From positions 1-64,000 of the forward strand of contig NZ_JAGFWR010000018.1 in the NCBI RefSeq assembly GCF_017599305.1: a stretch of DNA of 64,000 bases. The letters are read 5' to 3'. This document shows positions 47,747 through 56,824 of this stretch, one piece after another; position 1 is the first letter of the stretch, and each line of letters begins with the position of its first letter. Source of the DNA: Micromonospora antibiotica. Lineage in GTDB: Bacteria; Actinomycetota; Actinomycetes; Mycobacteriales; Micromonosporaceae. The translations under genes were made by a program, and so were the position numbers. Below the pieces are notes generated by a model. It was not told where the DNA came from. It saw only the letters and a program-made list of their open reading frames with translations, and made no database searches.

Positions 47747-49147
47747 TCAGTCGTCGGTCGGACGCGGCCGGGGCCAGCGGCGGCCACCCTTCTGCTCGCG
47801 TGCCTCGCGTGCCATCCGGCCCACCAGACCGAACCGGTTGACCTGCCGGGGCGTCGCCTGCGGATCGGCCAGCAGCATCACCACACTCGCCCCGCCCAGC
47901 CGGGCCCGGTCGAGGCTCACCGAGCCGTTGGCCTGCAACGCCACCCGCCGGGCGATGTCCAGCCCCAGCCCGGTCGAGCCCTGGCCGCTGGCACCACGCC
48001 GCAACGCCCGGTCCGGGTTGGCGATGCCCGGCCCCGCGTCGTCGATCCGGATCGCCACGTAACCGTCCCGACGGGAGACGGCCACCTCGAACGCGGTGCC
48101 CTGCGGGGTGTAGCGGAAGACGTTGCCGATCACCGCGTCCAGGGCGGCGGCCAGCTCGGCCCGGGGCACCAGCACCGGAATCCGGAACTGGGCGCCGCTG
48201 ACCCGGTGCGGGCGGTTCTGGTCGCCGGCCAGCGCCGCCCAGAACACCATCCGGTCCCGGACCACCTCGCTGACGTCACACTCGGCCGGCCCGGCCTCGT
48301 GCGCGACGGACTTACGGGTCGTCTTGATCAGGACGTCGATCTCGCCCTCCAGGGTGACGATCGCCTGCCGGATCCGCCGGATCGTGCGCCGCCGGTCCAG
48401 CTCCGCCGGGCTGAACGAGCCGACACTGGTGTCGTCGGAGTCCAGCCCCTCGGCGTCCAACCGCAACACCGTCAACGGGGTACGCAGCCGGTGCGACAGG
48501 TCCGCCACCAGTTCCCGCTCGTCGGTGCGGGCCGCCACCAGCCGGTCGGCCATCCGGTTGAACGCGTACCCGGCCTCGGCCAGCTCACGGGGACCGCTCG
48601 GCTCGACCCGTACCCCCAGGTCACCGTCGCCGACGGCGAGCGCGGCGCGGACCAGCCCCCGGGTGGAGTCGACGGCGCGCGCGGCGACCCGGTCCACCAC
48701 GACCACCGCCGCGCCGACCAGTGCCACGGCCACCCCGGTGAGCAGCAGCCAGGTGCCACCCGCCCCCTCGTCGAGGACGGCGGCGGGCACGAAGACCTCG
48801 ACCACGGCGACCCGGCCGTCGAGCACCACCGGGTCGAGCCGCACCAGCCCACCATCGACGTCGACGACCCGCGACTGCTCCCCGGCGCGGGCCCGCTCCA
48901 CATCCTCGGCGGAGGCCCGGCCGGCGGGCTGCTCCCCGGCCAGGCCGTGCACCACCGGCCGGGTCGCCGGGTCGTCACCGGTGGCCTCGACCGCACGGCG
49001 GACCGTCGCCGGGGCGGTGCTGACGGCGAGCGCGCCCGTGACCATCGCGCCGCGTCGCGCCGCGTCGGCCAGCGCCTCCTCCCGGACCTCACCGCGCAGG
49101 GTCAGCCCGAGCGGAACGAGGAACGCCGACGCGACCAGCGCGCACAT
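47747..49147 (-). CDS. two-component sensor histidine kinase
   Basis: The protein of about 466 residues has an N-terminal membrane helix (CALVASAFLVPLGLTL), an extracellular sensor region of about 130 residues, a second helix (WLLLTGVAVALVGAAVVVVD), a HAMP-like linker, the HisKA phospho-acceptor ELVADLSHRLRTPLTVLRLD and an HATPase with AALDAVIGNVFRYTPQGTAF, DDAGPGI and GQGSTGLGLDIARRV. The start is uncertain: ATG 49147 is used, but the hydrophobic stretch continues upstream to a CTG at 49180 that overlaps the regulator stop. It forms a pair with the regulator gene immediately upstream. The signal is unknown. Confidence 0.88.
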   Translation of the reverse strand: MCALVASAFLVPLGLTLRGEVREEALADAARRGAMVTGALAVSTAPATVRRAVEATGDDPATRPVVHGLAGEQPAGRASAEDVERARAGEQSRVVDVDGGLVRLDPVVLDGRVAVVEVFVPAAVLDEGAGGTWLLLTGVAVALVGAAVVVVDRVAARAVDSTRGLVRAALAVGDGDLGVRVEPSGPRELAEAGYAFNRMADRLVAARTDERELVADLSHRLRTPLTVLRLDAEGLDSDDTSVGSFSPAELDRRRTIRRIRQAIVTLEGEIDVLIKTTRKSVAHEAGPAECDVSEVVRDRMVFWAALAGDQNRPHRVSGAQFRIPVLVPRAELAAALDAVIGNVFRYTPQGTAFEVAVSRRDGYVAIRIDDAGPGIANPDRALRRGASGQGSTGLGLDIARRVALQANGSVSLDRARLGGASVVMLLADPQATPRQVNRFGLVGRMAREAREQKGGRRWPRPRPTDD

Positions 49148-49176
49148 GCCGGCCGTCAGGGCGGCCAGCGCCGACC

Positions 49177-49866
49177 TCAGTCGGGGGCCACCAGCCGGAA
49201 CCCCACCCCCCGCACGGTGCGCAGGTAGCGCGGCTTCGCCGCGGACTCGCCCATCTTTCGCCGCAGCCAGTACAGGTGCACGTCGATGGTCTGGTCCTCG
49301 CCGACCGACGGCTGGCGCCATACCTCCTCCAAGAGCTCCCGCCGGGACACCACCCGGCCAGGTCGTGCGGCCAGGTACGCCAGCAGGTCGAATTCCTTGC
49401 GGGTGAGCGCCAGTGGCTCCCCGTCGAGCACCGCACTGCGTTCGCCCACGTCCACCCGCAGGCCGCTGACGGTGTGCACGGCCGGGGCCACCGTCCGGCT
49501 GGCCCGGCCGACCCGGCGCAGCACGGTGGTGATCCGGGCGTCCAGATGGGCGCCGGTGAACGGCTTGACCATGTAGTCGTCCGCGCCGGCCCGCAGCAGC
49601 CGGACCACCGACTGCTCGTCGTCGCGGGCGGTGGCGATGATGATCGGTACGTCGGTGATGCCGCGCAGCATCCGCAACGCGTCCGAACCGTCCAGGTCGG
49701 GCAGGCCCAGGTCGAGCACGACCAGATCGGGGGTCTCGGCGGCGACCCGGCGCAACGCGTCCAGGGCTGTCCCGACCGCGTGCACCGCGTGCCCCCGTTC
49801 GCTGAGCGAGCGCAGCATCGCGCCGCGGACGACGTGGTCGTCTTCGACCAGGAGCACGGTGGCCAC
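49177..49866 (-). CDS. OmpR/PhoB-family response regulator
   Basis: The 229-residue protein has a receiver domain (VATVLLVEDDHVVRGAMLRS, phospho-acceptor Asp in DLVVLDLGLPDLDG, Thr/Ser switch in PIIIATARDD, Lys in YMVKPFTG) and a winged-helix DNA-binding domain (LALTRKEFDLLAYLAARPGR, VSRRELLEEVW, DVHLYWLRRKMGE, YLRTVRGVGFRL). The GTG at 49866 places the acidic pocket at the N-terminus; the upstream frame is antisense to the ADP-ribosylglycohydrolase gene. It is transcribed ahead of its histidine kinase. Confidence 0.93.
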   Translation of the reverse strand: MATVLLVEDDHVVRGAMLRSLSERGHAVHAVGTALDALRRVAAETPDLVVLDLGLPDLDGSDALRMLRGITDVPIIIATARDDEQSVVRLLRAGADDYMVKPFTGAHLDARITTVLRRVGRASRTVAPAVHTVSGLRVDVGERSAVLDGEPLALTRKEFDLLAYLAARPGRVVSRRELLEEVWRQPSVGEDQTIDVHLYWLRRKMGESAAKPRYLRTVRGVGFRLVAPD

Positions 49867-49939
49867 GTCAGCACCGTACTGCCCGTGGCAAGTCGGGTGC
49901 GTTGCGACGGACCCGTGAACCGGGCAAACTGGTACGACG

Positions 49940-50863
49940 ATGCCGTTCACCCTCTTTCCCGACGCACGGCTGGCGCTGGCCCGGGACAGCCTGGCCGGGC
50001 TGTCCGTCGGCGACGCCCTCGGTTCCCAGTTCTTCGTCCCGGGCCGGCGGCCCGACGACCTCGCGGCCGGCCGGTTGCCCCCGCCGCCCTGGCAGTGGAC
50101 CGACGACACCGAGATGGCCTGTTCGGTACTTGCCGAACTCGCCACCCACGGCGACGTCGACCCCGACCGGTTGGCGCTGGCCTTCGCCACCCGGGCCGAG
50201 CCCTACCGGGGCTACGGCCCGGGTGCGGTGACGATCCTGCGGTTGATCCGCACCGGCACCCCGTGGCCGGTGGCCGCCGCGTCGGCCTTCGACGGTCAGG
50301 GTTCCTGCGGCAACGGCGCCGCGATGCGGGTCGCCCCGCTCGGCGCGTGGTACGCCGACTCGACCACCCGGGCGGCGACCCGGGCCCGCGCCAGCGCCGA
50401 GGTCACCCACGCCCATCCGGAGGGGGTGGCGGGCGCGGTGGCGGTGGCCGTCGCCGCCTCACTCGCCGCCCGGACCCGGCTTGAGGGGGAGCACCGTCCC
50501 GACGTCACCCGGCTGCTCGCCACCGTCGCCGGGGCCCTCGACCCGAGCACCGAGGTGCACCGGGGGACACGCCGGGCGGCCGGTCTGCTCGGCCGCCCCC
50601 TCGACGAAGCGGTCGCGGCCCTGGGTAACGGCTCCCGGGTCACCGCCCAGGACACCGTCGCCTTCACCCTCTGGGTGGTCGCCACCCACCTGGCCGACTA
50701 CCCGGCCGCCATCCGTGCCTGCGTCGAGGCGGGCGGGGACGTCGACACCACCGCAGCGATCGTCGGCGGGATCATCGGCGGCCACACCGGGGTCGGCACG
50801 CCCGGCGGGGTGCCGACCGACTGGGTGGCCGCCCGGGAGGCGCTCCCCGCCTGGCTGGACTGA
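49940..50863 (+). CDS. ADP-ribosylglycohydrolase family protein
   Basis: The 307-residue protein has the all-helical ARH/DraG fold, whose members remove ADP-ribose from proteins or hydrolyse related N-glycosides with two metal ions. Metal-binding blocks are WTDDTEMACSVLAELA near residue 53, GNGAAMRVAPLG near 124 and GGDVDTTAAIVGGIIGGHTG near 268. LAGLSVGDALGSQF at the N-terminus is also typical. The ATG at 49940 is the family start. It is divergent from the response-regulator gene and is followed by a 26-bp tandem array. The natural target is not known. Confidence 0.9.
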   Translation: MPFTLFPDARLALARDSLAGLSVGDALGSQFFVPGRRPDDLAAGRLPPPPWQWTDDTEMACSVLAELATHGDVDPDRLALAFATRAEPYRGYGPGAVTILRLIRTGTPWPVAAASAFDGQGSCGNGAAMRVAPLGAWYADSTTRAATRARASAEVTHAHPEGVAGAVAVAVAASLAARTRLEGEHRPDVTRLLATVAGALDPSTEVHRGTRRAAGLLGRPLDEAVAALGNGSRVTAQDTVAFTLWVVATHLADYPAAIRACVEAGGDVDTTAAIVGGIIGGHTGVGTPGGVPTDWVAAREALPAWLD

Positions 50864-50871
50864 GACCGCCC

Positions 50872-51074
50872 GCTCAGCGTGCTGCGGCCCGGTCGGCGCT
50901 CAGCGTGCTGCCGGCTGCCCACCGCTCAGCGTGCCGCCAGCCGTTCCGCGCTCAGCGCTCAGCGTGCTGCGGTCCGGTCGGCGCTCTGCGTGCTGCCAGC
51001 CCCTCGCCGCTCGGCGGGCCGCCAGCCGTTCCGCGCTCGGCGTGCTGCGGTCCGGTCGGTGCTCAGCGTGCTGC
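50872..51074. repeat. 26-bp tandem array with three-unit higher-order pattern
   Basis: Units opening GCTCAGCGTGCTGC (or a close variant) begin at 50872, 50898, 50924, 50957, 50983, 51009, 51035 and 51061, with a 7-base fragment at 50950. All other steps are exactly 26. The second halves repeat in order: a GGTCCGGTCGG type, a variable type, then a CAGCCGTTCC type, and then the same again after the 7-base slip. The last unit contains the stop codon of the YcnI-like gene. The array lies between convergent genes. Confidence 0.92.
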
Positions 51075-51962
51075 CACCTGCTTGGTGTCGGCGTGGTCGG
51101 TCGGGACGTGCTCGTCGAGCCGCCAGCCCCGGTCGGAAGGGGTGCGCCCGACCGGGGCGCGGTCGGTGTCCGACGTCGGGTCGTCGGCCCCGGCGGGCTC
51201 CGTGTCCCCGGCGGGCTCCGTGTCGGCGGCGGCCCGACGGCGGGAGCGGCTCGCCACCCAGCCGATCGCCGCGCCGCCGCCCAACCCGACCAGCAGGCCG
51301 CCGCCGAGCAGCAGGTCGGCGCTGGGGCCGCCCCCGCCCTCCGTCCGTGCGGCGGCGTCCGGGGCGGACTGGGCGTCCGTCGCGTCGGCCGCCCCGCCGT
51401 GGTGCCCGGGGGCGGCACCGGGGGCGGGCGGCACCAGTGCCAGCGTCGGAGCGGGATGCCCACCCCCCACCGGGTCGGCCCAGCGCACCACCGTGCCGTC
51501 GGAGTAGGTCTGCACCACCTCGAAGGTCATCCGGTCGAGCTGCGGCAGCGGGCCCATGGCCACCGAGAGCCGCGCCGGACCCGACACCGCCGGTCCGGCA
51601 CCCCGGGTCCAGACCACCGCCGAGGTCACCGTGCTCACCGACGGGGCGTGGATCCCGGCGACCGGCGCGTCCAGGTCGCGGGAGGTGATCAGCGGTGCCC
51701 AGCCGTCCACCGACAGCGGGTAGACCTCGCCGATCGGGGCGTCCGGCGGGAGCCTGAACTCGATCTTCTCGGTGCGCGCGCCGGGCCGCTCCTCGGGCAC
51801 CACGAAGGTCAACTCCACCGCGTCGCCCTGCACCGCCTGACCCGGGCTGGACGTCACCCCGTCCGCCGACGCCGCGGTCGGGGCGCCGAACACCCCGGCC
51901 GCCACCGCCGCCAGCACCAGCACGCTCCGACGCCGCCGGGCGCCACCACGGGTCGTCGCCAT
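51063..51962 (-). CDS. YcnI-like (DUF1775) secreted, membrane-anchored protein
   Basis: The 299-residue product has a signal peptide (VLVLAAVAAGVFGAPTAASA, cleavage near 33), a DUF1775/YcnI beta-sandwich domain (VTSSPGQAVQGDAVELTFVV, RTEKIEFRLPPDAPIGEVYP, RLSVAMGPLPQLDRMTFEVV), an Ala/Gly-rich linker, a C-terminal membrane helix (LLLGGGLLVGLGGGAAIGWV) and a cytosolic tail. YcnI proteins bind copper through the mature N-terminal His; here the residue after the cleavage site is Asp, so that ligand is missing. The final codons and the stop fall in the first unit, read on this strand, of a 26-bp tandem array. Confidence 0.85.
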   Translation of the reverse strand: MATTRGGARRRRSVLVLAAVAAGVFGAPTAASADGVTSSPGQAVQGDAVELTFVVPEERPGARTEKIEFRLPPDAPIGEVYPLSVDGWAPLITSRDLDAPVAGIHAPSVSTVTSAVVWTRGAGPAVSGPARLSVAMGPLPQLDRMTFEVVQTYSDGTVVRWADPVGGGHPAPTLALVPPAPGAAPGHHGGAADATDAQSAPDAAARTEGGGGPSADLLLGGGLLVGLGGGAAIGWVASRSRRRAAADTEPAGDTEPAGADDPTSDTDRAPVGRTPSDRGWRLDEHVPTDHADTKQVAAR

Positions 51963-52173
51963 CTTCCGCCCCCATCCGTCTCGCCGCGGCCGACACCGGC
52001 TCCGGCCACACCTGGTAGTTCGGACGGCGGGCCGGAAAGGTTCAACGCCGGTGCGGGTCGATACCGCGACCGGGCTTCCTTTCCCGGCGACCGGGGGCGA
52101 CGGCGGGACCGATAGCATCGAAGCAGCCGGCGCGTCCGGCCCATCCGTGCCGCCTGCCGTTGAGGAGTTCACC

Positions 52174-54177
52174 GTGTCCGCACCCCGTACCCCCGTCGTG
52201 GCCGACCCCGTCGTCGTCGCCGCCGGGACGACGGCGGCCGACGCGGTGGCCGCGGCCGGGCTGCCCGCCGCCGGCCCGAAGGCGGTCGTGGTGGTCCGCG
52301 ACCCGCAGGGCCAGCTCCGCGACCTGGACTGGACCCCGGCCGAGGACACCACCGTCGAGCCGGTCAGCCTCGACTCGCCGGACGGGCTCAACGTGCTGCG
52401 GCACTCCACCGCCCACGTGCTCGCCCAGGCCGTGCAGGACGTCTTCCCCGAGGCCAAGCTGGGCATCGGCCCGCCGATCGAGAACGGCTTCTACTACGAC
52501 TTCGCCGTCGACAAGCCGTTCCAGCCCGACGACCTGGCCAAGCTGGAAAAGCGGATGCAGGAGATCGTCAAGTCCGGCCAGCGGTTCCGCCGCCGCCGCT
52601 TCGACAGCCTGGACGAGGCCCGCACCGAGCTGGCCGCCGAGCCGTTCAAGCTCGAACTGATCGAGGTCAAGGGCGAGGGGCTGGACACCAGCGAGGTGAT
52701 GGAGGTGGGCGGCGGCGAGCTGACCATCTACGACAACCTCGCCGCCGGTGAGGACAAGGTCTGCTGGTCGGACCTGTGCCGGGGCCCGCACCTGCCGAAC
52801 ACCCGGCTGATCGGCGCGTTCAAGCTGATGCGTTCGGCCGCCGCGTACTGGCGGGGGTCGGAGAAGAACCCACAGCTCCAGCGGGTGTACGGCACCGCCT
52901 GGCCGACCCGCGACGAACTGAAGGCGTACCTGAAGCTGCTGGAGGAGGCCGCCCGGCGCGACCACCGCAAGCTCGGCGTCGACCTCGACCTGTTCAGCTT
53001 CCCCGACGAGCTGGGCTCCGGCCTGGCGGTCTTCCACCCCAAGGGCGGCATCATCCGCCGGGAGATGGAGAACTACTCCCGGATCAAGCACGAGCAGGCC
53101 GGCTACTCGTTCGTCAACACCCCGCACATCACCAAGGGCCACCTGTACGAGGTCTCCGGGCACCTCGACTGGTACGCCGACGGGATGTTCCCCCCCATGG
53201 AGGTCGAGGGGGCGAACTACTACCTCAAGCCGATGAACTGCCCGATGCACGACCTGATCTTCCGGTCCCGGGGCCGCTCCTACCGGGAGCTGCCGCTGCG
53301 GATGTTCGAGTTCGGCACGGTCTACCGGTACGAGAAGTCCGGCGTGGTGCACGGCCTGACCCGGGTCCGGGGCATGACCCAGGACGACGCGCACATCTTC
53401 TGCACCGAGGAGCAGATGGCCGGCGAGCTGAAGTCGCTGCTCGCCTTCGTCCTGGAGCTGCTGCGCGACTACGGACTGGACGACTTCTACCTCGAACTGT
53501 CCACCCGTAACCCGGACAAGTCGGTCGGCACCGACGAGAACTGGGTGCGGGCCACCGAGGCGCTGCGCTCGGCCGCCGAGGAATCCGGCCTCACCCTGGT
53601 GCCCGACCCGGGCGGCGCGGCGTTCTACGGCCCCAAGATCTCCGTCCAGGCCAAGGACGCCATCGGCCGGACCTGGCAGATGTCCACCATCCAGGTCGAC
53701 TTCAACCTGCCCGAGCGGTTCGGCCTGGAGTACCAGGCGGCCGACGGCAGCCGGCAGCGGCCGGTGATGATCCACCGGGCGTTGTTCGGGTCGATCGAAC
53801 GGTTCTTCGGGGTGCTCACCGAGCACTACGCCGGGGCGTTTCCGGCCTGGCTGGCGCCGGTGCAGGTGGTCGGCATCCCGATCCGCGAGGACCACACCGA
53901 ATACCTGCACGGCTTCGTCGCGGCGCTGCGCGCCGAAGGCATCCGGGCGCAGGTCGACGCGGGTGACGACCGGATGCAGAAGAAGATCCGCACCGCCCAG
54001 CAGCAGAAGATCCCGTTCATGGTGATCGCCGGGGACGACGACGTCGCCGCCGGCACCGTGTCGTTCCGCTACCGCGACGGTTCCCAGCGCAACGGGGTGC
54101 CGGTCGCCGAGGCGGTCGCCCACGTGCTCGACGTGGTCTCCTCGCGTACCAACTCGGGGCCGTCCGCCGGCAGCTGA
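52174..54177 (+). CDS. thrS: threonyl-tRNA synthetase
   Basis: The 667-residue protein is a class II aminoacyl-tRNA synthetase charging tRNA-Thr. It has an N-terminal TGS-like domain, the editing domain (LRHSTAHVLAQAVQDVFPEA, HxxxH), the catalytic core with the zinc ligands in PMNCPMHDLIFRS, motif 2 FGTVYRYEKSGVVHGLTRVR and motif 3 near RPVMIHRALFGSIERFFGVL, and the anticodon-binding domain at the C-terminus. The GTG at 52174 follows TGAGGAG and gives normal length. It opens the block whose order matches the mycobacterial thrS to pdxT region. Confidence 0.97.
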   Translation: MSAPRTPVVADPVVVAAGTTAADAVAAAGLPAAGPKAVVVVRDPQGQLRDLDWTPAEDTTVEPVSLDSPDGLNVLRHSTAHVLAQAVQDVFPEAKLGIGPPIENGFYYDFAVDKPFQPDDLAKLEKRMQEIVKSGQRFRRRRFDSLDEARTELAAEPFKLELIEVKGEGLDTSEVMEVGGGELTIYDNLAAGEDKVCWSDLCRGPHLPNTRLIGAFKLMRSAAAYWRGSEKNPQLQRVYGTAWPTRDELKAYLKLLEEAARRDHRKLGVDLDLFSFPDELGSGLAVFHPKGGIIRREMENYSRIKHEQAGYSFVNTPHITKGHLYEVSGHLDWYADGMFPPMEVEGANYYLKPMNCPMHDLIFRSRGRSYRELPLRMFEFGTVYRYEKSGVVHGLTRVRGMTQDDAHIFCTEEQMAGELKSLLAFVLELLRDYGLDDFYLELSTRNPDKSVGTDENWVRATEALRSAAEESGLTLVPDPGGAAFYGPKISVQAKDAIGRTWQMSTIQVDFNLPERFGLEYQAADGSRQRPVMIHRALFGSIERFFGVLTEHYAGAFPAWLAPVQVVGIPIREDHTEYLHGFVAALRAEGIRAQVDAGDDRMQKKIRTAQQQKIPFMVIAGDDDVAAGTVSFRYRDGSQRNGVPVAEAVAHVLDVVSSRTNSGPSAGS

Positions 54178-54247
54178 CCCCGGCCCGCCACCGGCCGCGT
54201 ACCCACGGCCGGTGGCGGTCGGCGCGGGAGATCGTAGGATCGGCGGT

Positions 54248-54820
54248 GTGACTGGGGCGGAGCGGCACCTCGACGGCGACACGGACCACGGCCCGGCGGA
54301 CGACGGCCTGGCGGACGGGCTCGACCGGCTCTGGACCCCGCACCGGATGACCTACATCTCCGGGGGGGACCGGCCGGAGGGCGGCTACGAGGAGCCCGCC
54401 GGCTGCCCGTTCTGCCTGGCCCCCGGCCTGCCGCCGGAGCGGAGCCTGGTGGTGGCCCGGGGTGAGCACGTCTTCGCGGTGCTCAACCTCTACCCGTACA
54501 ACCCGGGGCACCTGCTGGTCTGTCCCTACCGGCACGTGGCCGACTACACCGCACTCGACCAGGCCGAGACGGTGGAGCTGGCGGCGTTCACCCAGACCGC
54601 GATGCGGGTGGTCCGGCAGGTCAGCAGCGCGCACGGGTTCAACCTGGGGATGAACCAGGGCGGGGTGGCCGGCGCCGGCATCGCCGCCCACCTGCACCAG
54701 CACGTGGTGCCCCGGTGGGGTGGGGACATCAACTTCATGCCGGTGATCGGCCGGACGAAGGTGCTCCCGCAACTACTCTCCGACACCCGCGAGTTGCTCG
54801 CCCGCGCCTGGCCGTCCTGA
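54248..54820 (+). CDS. HIT domain protein (Ap4A phosphorylase-like)
   Basis: The 190-residue protein has a histidine-triad domain: zinc-type CPFCLAPGLPPERSLVVARG, EHVFAVLNLYPYNPGHLLVC, and the catalytic triad HLHQHVVPRWGGD near residue 150. The mycobacterial gene at the same place between thrS and pgsA (Rv2613c) encodes a diadenosine tetraphosphate phosphorylase, so that activity is likely. An acidic 30-residue N-terminal extension precedes the domain. The GTG at 54248 is the chosen start; the gap to thrS is 70 bases. Confidence 0.9.
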   Translation: MTGAERHLDGDTDHGPADDGLADGLDRLWTPHRMTYISGGDRPEGGYEEPAGCPFCLAPGLPPERSLVVARGEHVFAVLNLYPYNPGHLLVCPYRHVADYTALDQAETVELAAFTQTAMRVVRQVSSAHGFNLGMNQGGVAGAGIAAHLHQHVVPRWGGDINFMPVIGRTKVLPQLLSDTRELLARAWPS

Positions 54821-54919
54821 CCGGCCACCCGCCACGGCAACCCGGGTCGGGCGCGGGTCGGTGGGCCGGGCCCGCGTGACGGGTGCGGCGGTCGGTGTGC
54901 CGACTCCTAGGATGTGATC

Positions 54920-55558
54920 ATGGCGTTGTTGCACCAGGCGGAGATCCGCCCCACGAAACTCGAACTCCTGGCCGGTTGGCTGCCGGGCCGGCGCTGGTAT
55001 TCCGGGCCGGCGGCCGGCGAGCCGGTCCGGGTGGCCGCCTACCGGTTCGACGACCCCGCCGGTGCCGTCGGTATCGAGACGATCCTGGTACGGGTCGACG
55101 CCGGCCCGGTCTACCAGGTCCCGCTGACCTACCGGGACGCGCCGTTGGCCGACGCCGACGAGTGGCTGGTCGGCACCACCCACCACTCGGTGCTCGGCCC
55201 CCGCTGGGTCTACGACGGGTGCGGCGACCCGGTCTACGCCGCCGCCCTGGCCGCCGCCATCCTCACCGGCACCGGTCAGGCGCAGGAGTACTTCGAGATC
55301 GACGGAGTGCGGGAAGTCCGCGAGCCGTCCATGACGGTGGCCGGCACCGGCAACGTCGGGGCCCCCGTCGTCGGCGCGGTACGCCAGGTGGGCGACGGCG
55401 ACCCGACCAGCATCGGCACCGACACCGTCGACCTGCTCGTCGCCCGCCGGCTGTCCGGTGCCGGACTGCCCGACGACGGGCCGGCCGCCGCCACCCTGAC
55501 CGGCCGTTGGCCTGGGCAGTCGACCCCGGTGCCGCTGGCCCGAGCCCTGCCCCGCTGA
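54920..55558 (+). CDS. orphan maltokinase N-terminal cap-like protein
   Basis: The 212-residue protein resembles only the N-terminal cap domain of maltokinase (Mak): AEIRPTKLELLAGWLPGRRW with YSGP opens it, and YQVPLTYRDAPLADADEWLV and YDGCGDPVYAAALAAAILTG follow. Full Mak is about twice as long and ends with an aminoglycoside-kinase-like catalytic domain, none of which is present. It cannot be a working kinase by itself. No frame remnant of a kinase domain is seen downstream, so this appears to be a stand-alone family rather than a broken gene. ATG 54920 is preferred to GTG 54914. It is the first of three genes inserted between the HIT gene and pgsA. Confidence 0.82.
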   Translation: MALLHQAEIRPTKLELLAGWLPGRRWYSGPAAGEPVRVAAYRFDDPAGAVGIETILVRVDAGPVYQVPLTYRDAPLADADEWLVGTTHHSVLGPRWVYDGCGDPVYAAALAAAILTGTGQAQEYFEIDGVREVREPSMTVAGTGNVGAPVVGAVRQVGDGDPTSIGTDTVDLLVARRLSGAGLPDDGPAAATLTGRWPGQSTPVPLARALPR

Positions 55559-55723
55559 TCACCCGGCGGGCCCCGGCACCACCGGGCGGGCCGGGTGGGT
55601 CGCCGTCGTCCGGTGTCCGCGCCGCCATCCGCCGTGCCGTGCCGGCGGTGTCGCTTGTGGTCGATCGGGCACGATGCGTCAGCTTCGTCTCCCCACGCGT
55701 CCCGAAGGTGACACGATGCGGCG

Positions 55724-56782
55724 ATGGCAGTGACGACACGGATGTTGGGTCGCAGCGGCATCGAGGTCAGCGCCCTCGGCATGGGCTGCTGGACGATCGG
55801 CGGCCCCTGGGCCGAGGGCACCCAACCGCTGGGCTGGGGCGCGGTCGACGACGAGGAGTCGGTGCGGGCCGTCCGCCGCGCGCTCGACCTCGGGGTGACC
55901 TTCTTCGACACCGCCGACACATACGGCGCGGGGCACAGTGAGCGGGTCCTCGGCCGGGCGCTGGCCGGCCGCCGCGACGAGGCGGTGATCGCCACCAAAT
56001 GGGGGTACACCTTCGACGAACGGTCCCGGCAGGCCACCGGCGAGGACGCCTCCCCGGCGTACCTGCGGCGGGCGGTCGTCGACTCGCTGCGCCGCCTCGA
56101 CACCGACCGGATCGACCTCTACCAGCTGCACCTGGGTGACCTCCCGCTGCCGCGGGTGGAGGCGCTGGTCGGCACCTGCGAGGAACTGGTCGCCGACGGC
56201 CTCGTCCGGGCGTACGGCTGGAGCACCGACCGGGCCGACCGGGCCGCCGGGTTCGCCCAGGCGGCTCCGCACGCCACCGCCATCCAGCACAGCCTGTCGG
56301 TGCTGCGCGACGCCCCGGTGATGCTGGCCGCCTGCGACAAGCACGACCTGGCCAGCGTCAACCGGGGGCCGCTCGCGATGGGGTTGCTCACCGGCAAGTA
56401 CACCAACGGCTCCACGCTGCCCCGCGACGACGTGCGGGGAGTGGCGCCGGGTTGGCTGGAGTGGTTCCGCAGCGGTCGACCCGCACCGGAGTGGCTGCGT
56501 CGGGTCACCGCCGTGCGGGGCGCGCTCACCGCCGACGGGCGGACCCTGGTCCAGGGCGCGCTGGGTTGGCTCTGGGCGCGCAGCGACCGGACGGTGCCGA
56601 TCCCCGGTTGCCGTACCGTCGCCCAGGTCGAGGAGAACGCCGCCGCGTTGCGCCTCGGCCCGCTCACCCCGGACCACTTCGCCGAGGTGGAACGGCAACT
56701 CGCCGCCCTGCGTACAGCCGCCCTCCGGGACGCCGACCGCCCCCACTGGCCACTACCCCCCGTCCCCGCCGCCCGCCCCTGA
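55724..56782 (+). CDS. aldo/keto reductase
   Basis: The 352-residue enzyme has the aldo/keto reductase barrel: RMLGRSGIEVSALGMGCWTI, VTFFDTADTYGAGHSERVLG (catalytic Asp and Tyr), EAVIATKWGYTFDE (Lys), IDLYQLHLGDLPLPRVEALV (His) and the cofactor end RTVPIPGCRTVAQVEEN. It belongs to the AKR group without a characterised substrate. It is not closely similar to the reductase at 44.6-45.6 kb beyond the shared motifs. It lies in the insertion inside the PIM locus and converges with the EF-G-like gene. Confidence 0.9.
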   Translation: MAVTTRMLGRSGIEVSALGMGCWTIGGPWAEGTQPLGWGAVDDEESVRAVRRALDLGVTFFDTADTYGAGHSERVLGRALAGRRDEAVIATKWGYTFDERSRQATGEDASPAYLRRAVVDSLRRLDTDRIDLYQLHLGDLPLPRVEALVGTCEELVADGLVRAYGWSTDRADRAAGFAQAAPHATAIQHSLSVLRDAPVMLAACDKHDLASVNRGPLAMGLLTGKYTNGSTLPRDDVRGVAPGWLEWFRSGRPAPEWLRRVTAVRGALTADGRTLVQGALGWLWARSDRTVPIPGCRTVAQVEENAAALRLGPLTPDHFAEVERQLAALRTAALRDADRPHWPLPPVPAARP

Positions 56783-56824
56783 CCCCTCAAACCTCCGTCC
56801 CCCACCCCCGCCACCTCCCACCCC

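Noticed and set aside
50872..51074. CRISPR array
   Set aside because: The 26-bp units are directly adjacent with no unique spacers, and no cas genes are in the window.
54920..55558. Frameshifted maltokinase pseudogene
   Set aside because: No kinase-like coding remnant is visible in any frame between 55559 and 55723, and the aldo/keto reductase begins soon after.
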